Below are positions 50,136-59,881 of a stretch of DNA of 62,060 nucleotides, one piece after another. Under the pieces are notes generated by a model. It made no database searches and was not told the origin of the DNA. It worked only from the letters and a program-made list of their open reading frames with translations. Position 1 is the first letter of the stretch. Every line of letters begins with the position of its first letter. The stretch is from an uncultured Pelagibacteraceae bacterium (GTDB taxonomy: Bacteria > Pseudomonadota > Alphaproteobacteria > Pelagibacterales > Pelagibacteraceae): contig CACBRY010000002.1 of NCBI GenBank assembly GCA_902541825.1, forward strand, positions 1 to 62,060, read 5' to 3'. Made by a program: the position numbers and the translations under genes.

Positions 50136-51502
50136 GAAAAAATTTAAATGTAATTGCAGCTTACTCCATTATGATGGGATTAATTATTCTTGTAGGTATA
50201 TTTCAATCTTGGAATATTGCTTTATCCATATTTAATTTATGTTTGATATCAGCTGTTATGACGATGGGCGCTAATATTCAATGGGGTTATGCTGGCTTAA
50301 TTAACTTTGGAATAATGGGCTTTACTGCATTAGGTGGTTTAGCTGCAGTTTTAATTTCTGTAAATCCAGTTCAAGAGGCTTGGAGCGCAGGAGGTACTAA
50401 CATTTTATTGAGTTTATTACTCATTATTGGAATTGTTTTAGCTGTAAGATTAGTTCTTAAGAAATATCAGAAATCTAAAATTAGAGGTTACATTATAGCT
50501 GCAATAATTATTTCAGGAATAATTATCATACGATTTGTCTCTGAACCTGGTATTGAGGCAATTGAGGAAGTTAATCCAGCAAAAACAGGATTTCTAGGTG
50601 GACTAGGGCTTCCAATAATTTTTTCATGGATTGCGGGCGCTTTCTTTGCGGGTGGATTAGCTTTTGTAATTGGTAAAGTAGCCTTAGGATTAAGAGCTGA
50701 TTATTTAGCAATCGCTACATTATTGATTTCAGAAATAGTAATAGCAATTATTAAGCATGAGGATTGGCTTACTAGAGGTGTTAAAAATGTTATTGGTTTA
50801 AAACGTCCTGCGCCTTATGAGGTAAATTTACAACAAACAGATTGGTTCATAAATTTAGTCGAAAAATTTAATTCAGGAAAACTAGCTTTGATTTCTGATA
50901 TTACGGAAAGACAAGCAGCTCTTAATCAATTTGTAATAGAGGGATCATCAATATTTGTAAAACTTTGTTATTCAGGATTATTTTTAGTTGTTGTGATAAT
51001 TCTTTTAATATTAACTCAAAAAGCTCTTTACTCTCCTTGGGGAAGAATGATGAGAGCTATTAGAGATAATGAAGAAGCTGCAAATGCCATGGGAAAAAAT
51101 GTAGTTAAACAGCATTTATTAATTTTTGTTTTAGGATCAGCTATTGTTGGTATCGCAGGAGCTATGCTTGTAACTCAAGATGGATTATTTACACCAGGAA
51201 GCTATAGACCTTTGAGATACACTTTTTTAATTTGGGTAATGGTTATTGTTGGTGGAAGTGGAAATAATTTTGGAGCAATTCTTGGAGGTTTTGTAGTTTG
51301 GTTCTTATGGATTGAAGCAGCACCAATCGGATTGTATTTAGTCAATTTAACAACAGCAGGTTTAGAAGACACACATTTTTTAAAAGTTCATTTAATTGAA
51401 AGTGTTCCTTATTTCAGATTTTTAATGATGGGAATAGGTTTATTATTAATTATGAGGTATAGACCAAAGGGTATACTTCCTGAAAAAATAGAAATAAAAT
51501 AA
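50132..51502 (+). CDS. livM: branched-chain amino-acid ABC transporter permease
   Basis: 456 aa; NIQWGYAGLINFGIMGFTALGG; WGRMMRAIRDNEEAANAMGKNV; RPKGILPE. Confidence 0.9.
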   Translation: MRKNLNVIAAYSIMMGLIILVGIFQSWNIALSIFNLCLISAVMTMGANIQWGYAGLINFGIMGFTALGGLAAVLISVNPVQEAWSAGGTNILLSLLLIIGIVLAVRLVLKKYQKSKIRGYIIAAIIISGIIIIRFVSEPGIEAIEEVNPAKTGFLGGLGLPIIFSWIAGAFFAGGLAFVIGKVALGLRADYLAIATLLISEIVIAIIKHEDWLTRGVKNVIGLKRPAPYEVNLQQTDWFINLVEKFNSGKLALISDITERQAALNQFVIEGSSIFVKLCYSGLFLVVVIILLILTQKALYSPWGRMMRAIRDNEEAANAMGKNVVKQHLLIFVLGSAIVGIAGAMLVTQDGLFTPGSYRPLRYTFLIWVMVIVGGSGNNFGAILGGFVVWFLWIEAAPIGLYLVNLTTAGLEDTHFLKVHLIESVPYFRFLMMGIGLLLIMRYRPKGILPEKIEIK

Positions 51503-51506
51503 AATT

Positions 51507-51578
51507 ATGAAATATATTATTACAGGTGCTGCAATTGCTTGGGCTTTGTATATGGCAGATAAATATTTATTTTTTTAA
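51507..51578 (+). CDS. candidate 23-aa membrane miniprotein
   Basis: ATG AAA TAT ATT ... TAA encodes MKYIITGAAIAWALYMADKYLFF*; sits between livM and a terminator. Confidence 0.4.
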   Translation: MKYIITGAAIAWALYMADKYLFF

Positions 51579-51580
51579 AA

Positions 51581-51620
51581 AAAACCCCTAACATCAAAGA
51601 TGTCAGGGGTTTAATTTTTT
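51581..51620. terminator. bidirectional Rho-independent terminator between livM and livJ
   Basis: AAAACCCCTAACATCAAAGATGTCAGGGGTTT with A-tract before and T-tract after. Confidence 0.9.
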
Positions 51621-51633
51621 TTAAGATAAAAAA

Positions 51634-52815
51634 TTATCTTTGTTTCTTAGTTTTGAATTTTCCACCTTTAACTTCTTGCTCTAAGAATGAACCTTCAGCT
51701 TCACCGACGCTAGTAAAAGTAACTCCAGTTGCACCTTCGTAGTCAACTTTTTTACCTTTAGCTAATAAATCTAAAGCTTTTTTAAGTTCACCTGGATATA
51801 TTTTTTTTCCAGGGCCGTTAGCAACATCCATAATATTTTTCGCAATTGATGCTCTATCAGCTGAATTACCTGCTTGCATAGCTAAAACTATTAAAGCAGC
51901 AGCATCATAAGACTCTCCGGTGTACGGACCTGAACTATCTATACCAGCAGCACTTGCTACTTTAGCAAATACTCCAGCACCTTTTCCAGTTGAACCTGGC
52001 ATTGAACCAAAAGATTTTTTAAGATCTTTTCCAAATGCATCAACCAATGATTGGCCGATCATACCATCTGATAAAACAAATTTATCAAACGCGCCAGAGT
52101 CCAAAGAAGCTTGGATAATTCCTTTACCACCTTGGTCTAGGTAACCAATTACAGCTACTGCATCACCACCTGCTGAAGCAAGGGTTGCTACTTCAGATGA
52201 ATAATCTGCTTTACCATCTTCGTGAGCAACTACAGTTGTTACTTTAATACCATGAGCTTCAACAGCTGCTTTATAAACATTTGTTAAACCTTTCCCGTAG
52301 TCATTATTAGTATGTGTAATCGCAAGACTTTTAATTTTTCTATCTTTTGTTATATCAGCTAAAATTTGACCACCTCTAGCATCAGATGGAGCCGTTCTAA
52401 AGAAATACCCCTTGTCATCTAAATCAGTTAGTCCTGGTGATGTAGCTGATGGTGAAATCATTACAACACCGTTTGGTACTGCAACGTTAGATGCAATCGC
52501 ACCTGTTACACCTGAACAGTCAGCTCCCATAATTGCTGCAACACCTTGTGCAATAACACCTTCTGCTGCTGCTGTCGCTGCCGCTGAATCAACACAAGTT
52601 GAGTCTGCTCTTACAACTGAAATTTTTTCACCACCAAGTAATGATCCAGAATCTGATGCCTCTTTAAAAGCAAGCTCAGCAGATGCCGCCATCGCTGGTG
52701 TAAGGGATTCAATCGGACCAGTAAATCCTAATATAATTCCCATTTTTACTTCTGCAAAAACATTTGTTGTAAAAGTAGAAACAAATATAAATGCAGCCAC
52801 AAATAGTTTTTTCAT
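51634..52815 (-). CDS. livJ: ABC transporter periplasmic amino-acid-binding protein
   Basis: signal peptide; VKMGIILGFTGPIESLTPAMAASAELAFKEA; type I PBP fold. Confidence 0.9.
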   Translation of the reverse strand: MKKLFVAAFIFVSTFTTNVFAEVKMGIILGFTGPIESLTPAMAASAELAFKEASDSGSLLGGEKISVVRADSTCVDSAAATAAAEGVIAQGVAAIMGADCSGVTGAIASNVAVPNGVVMISPSATSPGLTDLDDKGYFFRTAPSDARGGQILADITKDRKIKSLAITHTNNDYGKGLTNVYKAAVEAHGIKVTTVVAHEDGKADYSSEVATLASAGGDAVAVIGYLDQGGKGIIQASLDSGAFDKFVLSDGMIGQSLVDAFGKDLKKSFGSMPGSTGKGAGVFAKVASAAGIDSSGPYTGESYDAAALIVLAMQAGNSADRASIAKNIMDVANGPGKKIYPGELKKALDLLAKGKKVDYEGATGVTFTSVGEAEGSFLEQEVKGGKFKTKKQR

Positions 52816-52890
52816 TATTATCCTCTTTTATTGTTAACAATTTTTAAAAACCAAATTAAATCTGATTTATAAAAAGTTGCAATAAGCAAA

Positions 52891-53748
52891 TTATTTAATT
52901 TTGTGTAAAAAATACACAGAAGTGATTACAATTATACCACCCAATATGAACAAAATAGTGGGTACTTCACCGAATACTAGATATGTAAGAATTATTCCAA
53001 AAATTGGAAAGAGGGAATAAAAAGGAAAAATCTTACCGACAGTATAAAATTTATATAGATAAAACATCAGCAGGTGTGCACATAAAGATACTATCACTGC
53101 TTGATAAGATATGAGTATCCACGACTCAAAATTTATTTGCTCAATATTTTCTTGAACATTACCCTCAATGAAAACTGAAATAATTATGAGTATTATAAAA
53201 CCAAAAATACCAGTGCTTGCATTTATCATACTTATTGGCAACTCTTTTAGTTGCCTAGAATAAACTTGTGCTAGTCCAAAAAATAAAGCCATAAGACTAG
53301 CAAAAAATAAACCTAAATAGTTTTCTGTTAATTTCGGATCAAAAAAGATTATGACTATTCCAATAAAGGAGGTGAAAATCAAAATCCATTTATTTTTACT
53401 TATATTTTCATTTAAAAGAAAAGCACTTGCAAGTATTCCAAACGGTATCGCAAGCTGAGATCCTAAAATTATAGGAGCAATTATTGAGGAATGAAATAAC
53501 GATAAATTCATAAATACATAAACCAAAACACCCATAGATATTGAAAATAAAATTAAAGGTTTAAAAAACTTTTTATTTGGTAATTTAAACTTCCAAAAAG
53601 GTATTAATAATAAAAAGACTAGTCCCATTCTTAATGAAGCCATTAAGATTGGTGGAACAGAATTATTAAGAGCTAACTTAGCTACAGGAAACGCACTCCC
53701 GTGAGCTATCATTATAAAAATTAAAATGAGTAAGTGTTTAAGTGGCAA
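52891..53748 (-). CDS. EamA/DMT-family transporter
   Basis: 285 aa, ~10 TM; AHGSAFPVAKLAL. Confidence 0.85.
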   Translation of the reverse strand: MPLKHLLILIFIMIAHGSAFPVAKLALNNSVPPILMASLRMGLVFLLLIPFWKFKLPNKKFFKPLILFSISMGVLVYVFMNLSLFHSSIIAPIILGSQLAIPFGILASAFLLNENISKNKWILIFTSFIGIVIIFFDPKLTENYLGLFFASLMALFFGLAQVYSRQLKELPISMINASTGIFGFIILIIISVFIEGNVQENIEQINFESWILISYQAVIVSLCAHLLMFYLYKFYTVGKIFPFYSLFPIFGIILTYLVFGEVPTILFILGGIIVITSVYFLHKIK

Positions 53749-53757
53749 TTTTTCTGA

Positions 53758-54369
53758 TTAGAAGTATTTTTTAAAGGTTTCATTAATTGATAAAACACCA
53801 TAATCATTTAATCCACCAATAATCAACTGTAAAGCAACAAGTAAAATAAAACCTAAACCAATATAGGCAATCCAAAGATGTCTTTGAATATAATTAGCTA
53901 GATAGGTAGCTAATGCACCAGTAAGAACAACTGACAAGATAAGTCCAAACATCATGTACCCAAAATTTCCTTTTGCAGCACCCACAACCCCAATGACGTT
54001 ATCAAAACTAATAGTTATGTCTGCAAAAAGGACTTTATAAATACTTTTAATAAAAGAGGGCTCTTTTGATTTTTTAGTAGGTGATTTGATCTTTTTAATT
54101 TCAAATAAATCTTTTCTTAAATCATTAACAATCCAGATTAAAAGAAGACCACCAATTATTTTAACCCAATAAAATTGAAAAAGGTAAGTAGCAAAAATAG
54201 CAAATAAAACTTTAAAGACAAGTGCACCGACTACACCCCAAAAAATGATTAATTTTCTATTTTTAGGAACAAAATTTGCAGCGATTAAACCAATTATAAT
54301 TGCATTATCTGCAGCCAAGATAATATCAATAAATATGATCTGTAAGAGTATGAGTGATTCTTCTAACAA
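53758..54369 (-). CDS. TerC-family integral membrane protein
   Basis: IIFIDIILAADNAIIIGLIAA; ADITISFDNVIGVVGAAKGN. Confidence 0.9.
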   Translation of the reverse strand: MLEESLILLQIIFIDIILAADNAIIIGLIAANFVPKNRKLIIFWGVVGALVFKVLFAIFATYLFQFYWVKIIGGLLLIWIVNDLRKDLFEIKKIKSPTKKSKEPSFIKSIYKVLFADITISFDNVIGVVGAAKGNFGYMMFGLILSVVLTGALATYLANYIQRHLWIAYIGLGFILLVALQLIIGGLNDYGVLSINETFKKYF

Positions 54370-54431
54370 GGTAGTATCATTTTAAAAAAAACAATTATAA
54401 TTGTTAGTTTCCTGTTGTCTATTAATAGTAA

Positions 54432-54920
54432 TTAATATTTCGATTTTTCGCCAGCTATAACTGCTTTTAACTGGTCATATTCTTTACAATTACAATCTTT
54501 TAAAACTTCAAGTCTTTCAACTGCAAGATTATGTCTATTTGTGGCTACGTATAGTTCACCAAGGTATTCATTTATACCAGTATGCTTTGGATCAATTTTT
54601 AATCCTTGTAAATAAAATTTTTCCCCATTCTCAAAATCACCAAGCTTTCGAGTTGTAAAACCAAGATAATTTAATGTATCAGCTTTATTTGGAAAATTTT
54701 TATTAGATTGAACCAGTAATTTTTGCGCTTTCAAATAACTTTTTTTTGCTTTTTCTAACTTATCTTTTTTTTCAAAGTTTTTTGCTGCTTTAATATGTGT
54801 AACAGCCATATCATATTTTGTTTTAGTTTTAGAGGAACCACTATCGCTTGATCCGGCAGCATATGAGCTTGAGACTACTAAAGTAGATATAAATAGTGAA
54901 ATAAGTAACTTTTTAATCAT
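54432..54920 (-). CDS. TPR-containing exported protein
   Basis: signal peptide; DTLNYLGFTTRKLGDFENGEKFYLQGLKIDPKHTGINEYLGELYV. Confidence 0.82.
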   Translation of the reverse strand: MIKKLLISLFISTLVVSSSYAAGSSDSGSSKTKTKYDMAVTHIKAAKNFEKKDKLEKAKKSYLKAQKLLVQSNKNFPNKADTLNYLGFTTRKLGDFENGEKFYLQGLKIDPKHTGINEYLGELYVATNRHNLAVERLEVLKDCNCKEYDQLKAVIAGEKSKY

Positions 54921-55696
54921 ATAAATTTTTTCATTTTATTTAATGTTTCTAGTTTTAGTCCATTATCCAGTAAATTTTTTCTTATAGATTTAGCTGTTTC
55001 CAGGGAACTAATATTATCGCCATGTATACATACAGAATCGATTTCACAAGGTATTTGTTTCCCACTGTGACAATTAAGTGACTGATTTTGTACCATCTTT
55101 AACACATGTTTTTTTGCTTGTTCTGGGTCAGTTATTAAAGCATGAGGTTTTTTTCTTGATACAAGATTTCCATCATCTTCATAATTTCTGTCAGCAAATA
55201 TTTCACAAGCAATTTTCATATCTAATTTTTTAGCAGCTTGTTCCATTTTAGATCCAGTCGGCACTAAATAAATTAACTCTGGATTTATTCTTTTAATTAC
55301 TTTTGCTAAAGTCGTTGCTAAATCAATATCCTCACATGCCATATTATTTAAAGCTCCGTGTGGTTTTATATGAGTTACATTTTCACCATGGTTAGACGAA
55401 ATTGTTTGAAGAATTTCATATTGATTAGTTATTAATTTTTCTAATTCAGAAGAGGATAAATTCATTCGTTCTCTCCCAAAATTTTCAGGATCATTAAAAG
55501 ATGGATGTGCTCCAATACTGACACCATTTTTTTTTGATATTTCTACAACTTGATTCATAGTTTCCTCATCGCCTGCATGATAGCCACATGCTATATTTGC
55601 CGAATTAACTATTTCAAGTAAGTCAGGATCATGCTTGTTAGAATGATGTTTAGATTTCTCGCCTAAATCACAATTTATATTAATTTCAATACTCAT
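54917..55696 (-). CDS. pxpA: 5-oxoprolinase subunit PxpA (LamB/YcsF family)
   Basis: INCDLGEKS; NIACGYHAGDEETMNQVV; IGAHPSFNDPENFGRERM. Confidence 0.93.
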   Translation of the reverse strand: MSIEININCDLGEKSKHHSNKHDPDLLEIVNSANIACGYHAGDEETMNQVVEISKKNGVSIGAHPSFNDPENFGRERMNLSSSELEKLITNQYEILQTISSNHGENVTHIKPHGALNNMACEDIDLATTLAKVIKRINPELIYLVPTGSKMEQAAKKLDMKIACEIFADRNYEDDGNLVSRKKPHALITDPEQAKKHVLKMVQNQSLNCHSGKQIPCEIDSVCIHGDNISSLETAKSIRKNLLDNGLKLETLNKMKKFI

Positions 55697-55717
55697 TATT
55701 CTTCAGTATAACATGGC

Positions 55718-56392
55718 ATGATAAAAAATATATCAAATCTTGGTGACGCAGCTTTATATTGTGATTTTGGTAAAGATGTAAATAAAGACATTAACACACA
55801 AGTAATCAAATACTTTAAGACTATTCAAAAAAAAAATATTTCAGGGGTAAGCAATATTACTCCATCTTACAATAAATTAATTATTTCTTTTGATCTTAAA
55901 AAAATTAATTTTAATAAACTTAAAAAGATAATTGATAATATTGAGATTATCAAAGGTGATAGTATTCAAAATAAAAAATTTGAAATTCCTGTTTGTTGTG
56001 AGAAAGAATTTTCTCTAGACATAAAAAGATTAGAAGAAAAACTAAACATGAAAGAGGAAAAAATATATGAAAGTTTTTTTGAGAAAGAATTTTTTTGCTA
56101 TATGACAGGTTTTATTGCAGGAATGCCTTTTCTTGGAGATTTAGATGAAAATCTTCGAGCAAAACGTCTTGATACTCCTAGGGTTAAAGTTCCAAAGGGT
56201 TCAATTGGTTTGACTGAGCAATTTGCCAATATCTACACTTTTGAAAGCCCTGGGGGATGGAATATCATTGGAAATACTCCATTAAATATTTTTGATAGCA
56301 ATAAAGAAAAAGAACCCAATTTAATTAATCCGGGCGATTTAGTTACATTCAAAAGAATTAGTAAAGAAAAATATCAAAATTATCATGAATAA
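55718..56392 (+). CDS. pxpB: 5-oxoprolinase subunit PxpB (KipI-like)
   Basis: FFCYMTGFIAGMPFLGDLDENLRAKRLDTPRVKVPKGSIGL; SPGGWNIIGNTP. Confidence 0.93.
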   Translation: MIKNISNLGDAALYCDFGKDVNKDINTQVIKYFKTIQKKNISGVSNITPSYNKLIISFDLKKINFNKLKKIIDNIEIIKGDSIQNKKFEIPVCCEKEFSLDIKRLEEKLNMKEEKIYESFFEKEFFCYMTGFIAGMPFLGDLDENLRAKRLDTPRVKVPKGSIGLTEQFANIYTFESPGGWNIIGNTPLNIFDSNKEKEPNLINPGDLVTFKRISKEKYQNYHE

Positions 56393-57329
56393 AAATTATT
56401 TTGAAATTATAAGGGCTGGTATTAATTCAACTTTCCAAGATCTTGGAAGAAGTAATCTTCATCATATTGGTATCCCATTCAGTGGAGCTATGGATAATAG
56501 AAATTATTTATTGGCTAATAAACTTACTGGTAACAATCATAATGATCCAGTTATAGAATTTGCTTATCAAGGCCCTCATTTAAAATATCATGGAGATAAG
56601 ATTAATATTGCTATCACTGGTGATGTCAGTTTTAAAATTAAAAAAGGTGATAATCTAATTAATGGAGAATGTTATCAATCATTTATTTTAGAAAATGATG
56701 ACGAGTTGGATATTATATCAACTAATAAATCTGTGTATGGATATCTAGCAATCAGTGGTACATTTAATTTAAAATTTCAATGGTCTAGTTGTTCAACTAA
56801 TACTAAAGCAAAGATAGGATCCAATAATGGTGAGAAGTTATCTGTTAACCAAAAAATTAATGTTAAAGAAATTAATAATAACTTTGTGCTTAGAAAACTA
56901 AATTATGTTAATACAAAGATAGAAAATATTAGAGTGATTAAAGGCACAAATTTCAATTATTTTTCTGAAGAAGGTAAGAAAATTTTTTTTAAAAATGAAT
57001 TTAAAGTTTCTAAATTATCTGATCGTATGGGAATGAGATTGGAGGGAAAAAAAATAGAAAATATGGTTGATACTAATATTAGATCTGAAGGCTTAATTAA
57101 GGGTGTGATACAAGTGCCGGCTGATGGCAATCCAATAATCATGCTCTCAGATCATGGTACTATAGGGGGGTATCCTAAAATCGGTGTCGTTGTGAGTGCC
57201 GATTATGACAAATTGGTTCAATTAACTCCTGGCTCAAAAGTCAAATTTCAAGAGGTCGATTTAAGTAGTGCAGAAACTCTTTTTAAATTGTATGACTTAG
57301 AGACTCAAAATTTAATTTCACAAATTTAA
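56385..57329 (+). CDS. pxpC: 5-oxoprolinase subunit PxpC (KipA-like)
   Basis: AGINSTFQDLGRSNLHHIGIPFSGAMDNRNYLLAN; LSDRMGMRLEG; LSDHGTIGGYPKIGVV. Confidence 0.93.
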   Translation: MNKNYFEIIRAGINSTFQDLGRSNLHHIGIPFSGAMDNRNYLLANKLTGNNHNDPVIEFAYQGPHLKYHGDKINIAITGDVSFKIKKGDNLINGECYQSFILENDDELDIISTNKSVYGYLAISGTFNLKFQWSSCSTNTKAKIGSNNGEKLSVNQKINVKEINNNFVLRKLNYVNTKIENIRVIKGTNFNYFSEEGKKIFFKNEFKVSKLSDRMGMRLEGKKIENMVDTNIRSEGLIKGVIQVPADGNPIIMLSDHGTIGGYPKIGVVVSADYDKLVQLTPGSKVKFQEVDLSSAETLFKLYDLETQNLISQI

Positions 57330-58207
57330 TGAATATTTTAAAAAGTTTACCCGGTCCATTACTGATATTTTTTGGCGCTCTTAGTTTAAGCTTTGGTGGA
57401 CTTATAGTAAAATCTTTTGAGGGAGCAACATTGTGGCAGATATTATTTTGGAGATCCTTATTCTTCTCTCTTACGGTTTTAACTTTTTTGATTATCACTT
57501 ACAAAAGCAAAGTTTTAAAATCGTTTTATGACTCTGGATTACCAGGTTTTATTGGTGGATTAATATTATCTATTGGTTTCTGTGGTTATGTTTTTGCCAT
57601 GTATAACACCACTGTTGCTAATACTAATTTCATCATATCACTTCAAATCTTATTTTTAGCTATATTTGGTTTTTTTTTCTTAAAAGAAAAAATTAATTTA
57701 ATTACGTTAATTTCAATTATTTTAGCAATGTCAGGAGTGCTGTTGATGGTTGGAAATTCATTATCTCCAGGAGAATTATCTGGAAATTTAGCAGCTTTCA
57801 CAATGCCAATTACTTTTGCAGTTTTAATAATGATCGTTAGAAAATTTCCATCAGTTGACATGGTCCCAGCACAGTTTGTTGCAGGTATAAGTTCATGTCT
57901 TATTGGTTTATCACTTTCACCTACAATAATGATTTCACCTCATGATATTTTTTTAGGTTTTTTAGCAGGATTTTTTCAAATAGGTTTCGGTTTTATATTT
58001 ATAACAATTGGTGCAAGAACAACTCCTTCTGCGATGGTTGGAATAATCATGCTATCCGAATCCGTTCTTGGTCCTGTTTGGGCTTTTCTTTTTGTAAACG
58101 AAATACCCTCATTGTATGGATTGATAGGAGGAGCAATAATACTTTTTGCTGTATTACTACAGTTTTACACACTTTTAAAAAAGCCCAAGGCAATCGTTTC
58201 CAATTGA
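57329..58207 (+). CDS. EamA/DMT-family transporter
   Basis: 292 aa, ~10 TM; FFGALSLSFGGLIVKSFEGATLWQILFWRS. Confidence 0.85.
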   Translation: MNILKSLPGPLLIFFGALSLSFGGLIVKSFEGATLWQILFWRSLFFSLTVLTFLIITYKSKVLKSFYDSGLPGFIGGLILSIGFCGYVFAMYNTTVANTNFIISLQILFLAIFGFFFLKEKINLITLISIILAMSGVLLMVGNSLSPGELSGNLAAFTMPITFAVLIMIVRKFPSVDMVPAQFVAGISSCLIGLSLSPTIMISPHDIFLGFLAGFFQIGFGFIFITIGARTTPSAMVGIIMLSESVLGPVWAFLFVNEIPSLYGLIGGAIILFAVLLQFYTLLKKPKAIVSN

Positions 58208-58233
58208 CATTTTATGTCACTTATAGGACTATT

Positions 58234-58400
58234 GTTTCACGGGAGAGACTACAGATTATCGTAGCGCCGAAGGAGCAACCGCCCAGGAATCTCTCAGGCA
58301 AAAAGGACCGTAACATATTAACTCTGGAAAGAGATTTAATTCTCGCCGAAGGAGCAAAACTCTCAGGCAAATATACAGATGGGTATAAAGAGTTAATATG
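58234..58400 (+). promoter_or_regulatory. tandem glycine riboswitch (two aptamers) upstream of gcvT
   Basis: two copies of the conserved core: CGCCGAAGGAGCAA...CTCTCAGGCAAA at 58265-58303 and 58344-58371; adjacent to gcvT. Confidence 0.95.
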
Positions 58401-59504
58401 GGAACAAAAAAAACATCGCTTTACCAATTACATCAAGATTGTAACGCAAAGTTTGTTGAATTTGCAGGTTATCATATGCCAATCCAATATTCTGAAGGTA
58501 TTGTAGAGGAGCATAAATTCACAAGAAATCACTCTGGTATTTTTGATGTTTCACATATGGGTCAATTATTTATTTATGGTAGCGATGAATTAATTAAAGA
58601 TTTAGAAAAAATTTTTCCATTAGATTTGAAAAATTTGAAACTAAATCATTCTAAATACAGCTTCCTGATGGATAAAGATGCTGGGATACAAGATGATTTA
58701 ATCATTACAAAAATTGATGAAGGTTTTTTAATAATTCTTAATGCAGCGTGTAAAGACAATGATTTTAAAATTTTAAAGGAACTTTTAAAAGAAAAGTACA
58801 AAATGGTTTTGGATGAAAATAGATCTTTAATAGCAATTCAGGGACCTAAATCATCACAAATCTTAAATGAAGTTGTTGATGGGGTAAAAGATTTAAATTT
58901 TATGTCTGGAAACTGGTTCTTATTTGATAATCAGAAAGTATACATTACTCGATCTGGGTATACAGGTGAAGATGGTTTTGAAATATCAATTCTAAACAAT
59001 TACGCAGATAAATTGACCAGAGAATTAATTAATAAAGGATCTAAATTAGCAGGCTTAGGAGCAAGAGATACTCTAAGACTAGAAGCTGGTTTATGCTTGT
59101 ATGGTCATGACCTTGATAAAGATAAAACTCCAGTTGAAGCGAATTTGAAATGGGCAATTTCAAAAGAAAGAATTTCCAAAGGTGACTTTATTGGTTCGGA
59201 CATAATTATTAAACAATTAAATGATGGTGTCAGCAAAATAAGAGTTGGGATTAAACCTGAGGGAAGAATAATTGCTAGAGAAAAAACAAAAATATTCAAC
59301 CAATCAGATGTTCATATTGGAGAAATTACTAGTGGTACATTTGGGCCAAGTGTAAATGGACCTGTAGCAATGGGCTATGTGGAAAATGAATTTTCAAAAA
59401 AAAACACTAAAGTATTCTTAGAGGTACGAGGTAAAAAATATGCAGCAAACATTTGCAGTTTACCATTTTATAAAAAAAGTTACGTAAAAGGAGTAAATCA
59501 ATGA
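58398..59504 (+). CDS. gcvT: aminomethyltransferase (glycine cleavage T protein)
   Basis: [65 protein letters not shown]. Confidence 0.95.
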   Translation: MGTKKTSLYQLHQDCNAKFVEFAGYHMPIQYSEGIVEEHKFTRNHSGIFDVSHMGQLFIYGSDELIKDLEKIFPLDLKNLKLNHSKYSFLMDKDAGIQDDLIITKIDEGFLIILNAACKDNDFKILKELLKEKYKMVLDENRSLIAIQGPKSSQILNEVVDGVKDLNFMSGNWFLFDNQKVYITRSGYTGEDGFEISILNNYADKLTRELINKGSKLAGLGARDTLRLEAGLCLYGHDLDKDKTPVEANLKWAISKERISKGDFIGSDIIIKQLNDGVSKIRVGIKPEGRIIAREKTKIFNQSDVHIGEITSGTFGPSVNGPVAMGYVENEFSKKNTKVFLEVRGKKYAANICSLPFYKKSYVKGVNQ

Positions 59505-59881
59505 GTGAAGTGAAATATTCTAAAGAGCATGAATGGATAAAATTAGAGGGTGATGTTGCAACAATCGGCATTACAAAGCATGCAACAGAGATGCTAGGAG
59601 ATATTGTTTTTGCAGAGCTACCAGAAAAAGGTTCTAATGTTGAAAAAGATGGTACAGCAGGAGTTGTAGAGTCTACTAAAGCTGCTAGTGATGTTTATAC
59701 TCCAGTGAGTGGTGAGGTTGTAGATACAAATCAAGAAATTGTAGATGATCCATCCAAAATAAATCAAGACCCTGAAAATTCAGCTTGGTTCTTCAAATTA
59801 AAAATAAAAGATAAATCTGAAATGGACTCTTTAATGAACAAAGATGACTATGATAAATTTGCAAAGGAGAATAATACCTAA
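59501..59881 (+). CDS. gcvH: glycine cleavage system H protein
   Basis: [38 protein letters not shown] lipoyl-lysine motif. Confidence 0.96.
   Translation: MSEVKYSKEHEWIKLEGDVATIGITKHATEMLGDIVFAELPEKGSNVEKDGTAGVVESTKAASDVYTPVSGEVVDTNQEIVDDPSKINQDPENSAWFFKLKIKDKSEMDSLMNKDDYDKFAKENNT

Noticed and set aside
52412-52837. 141-aa plus-strand ORF opposite livJ
   Set aside because: Low-complexity A/S/P/T-rich shadow of the well-supported livJ coding sequence.
58078-58506. 142-aa plus ORF and 68-aa minus ORF (58221-58427) spanning the riboswitch
   Set aside because: They overlap the conserved glycine aptamers and the gcvT start; reading frames are incidental.
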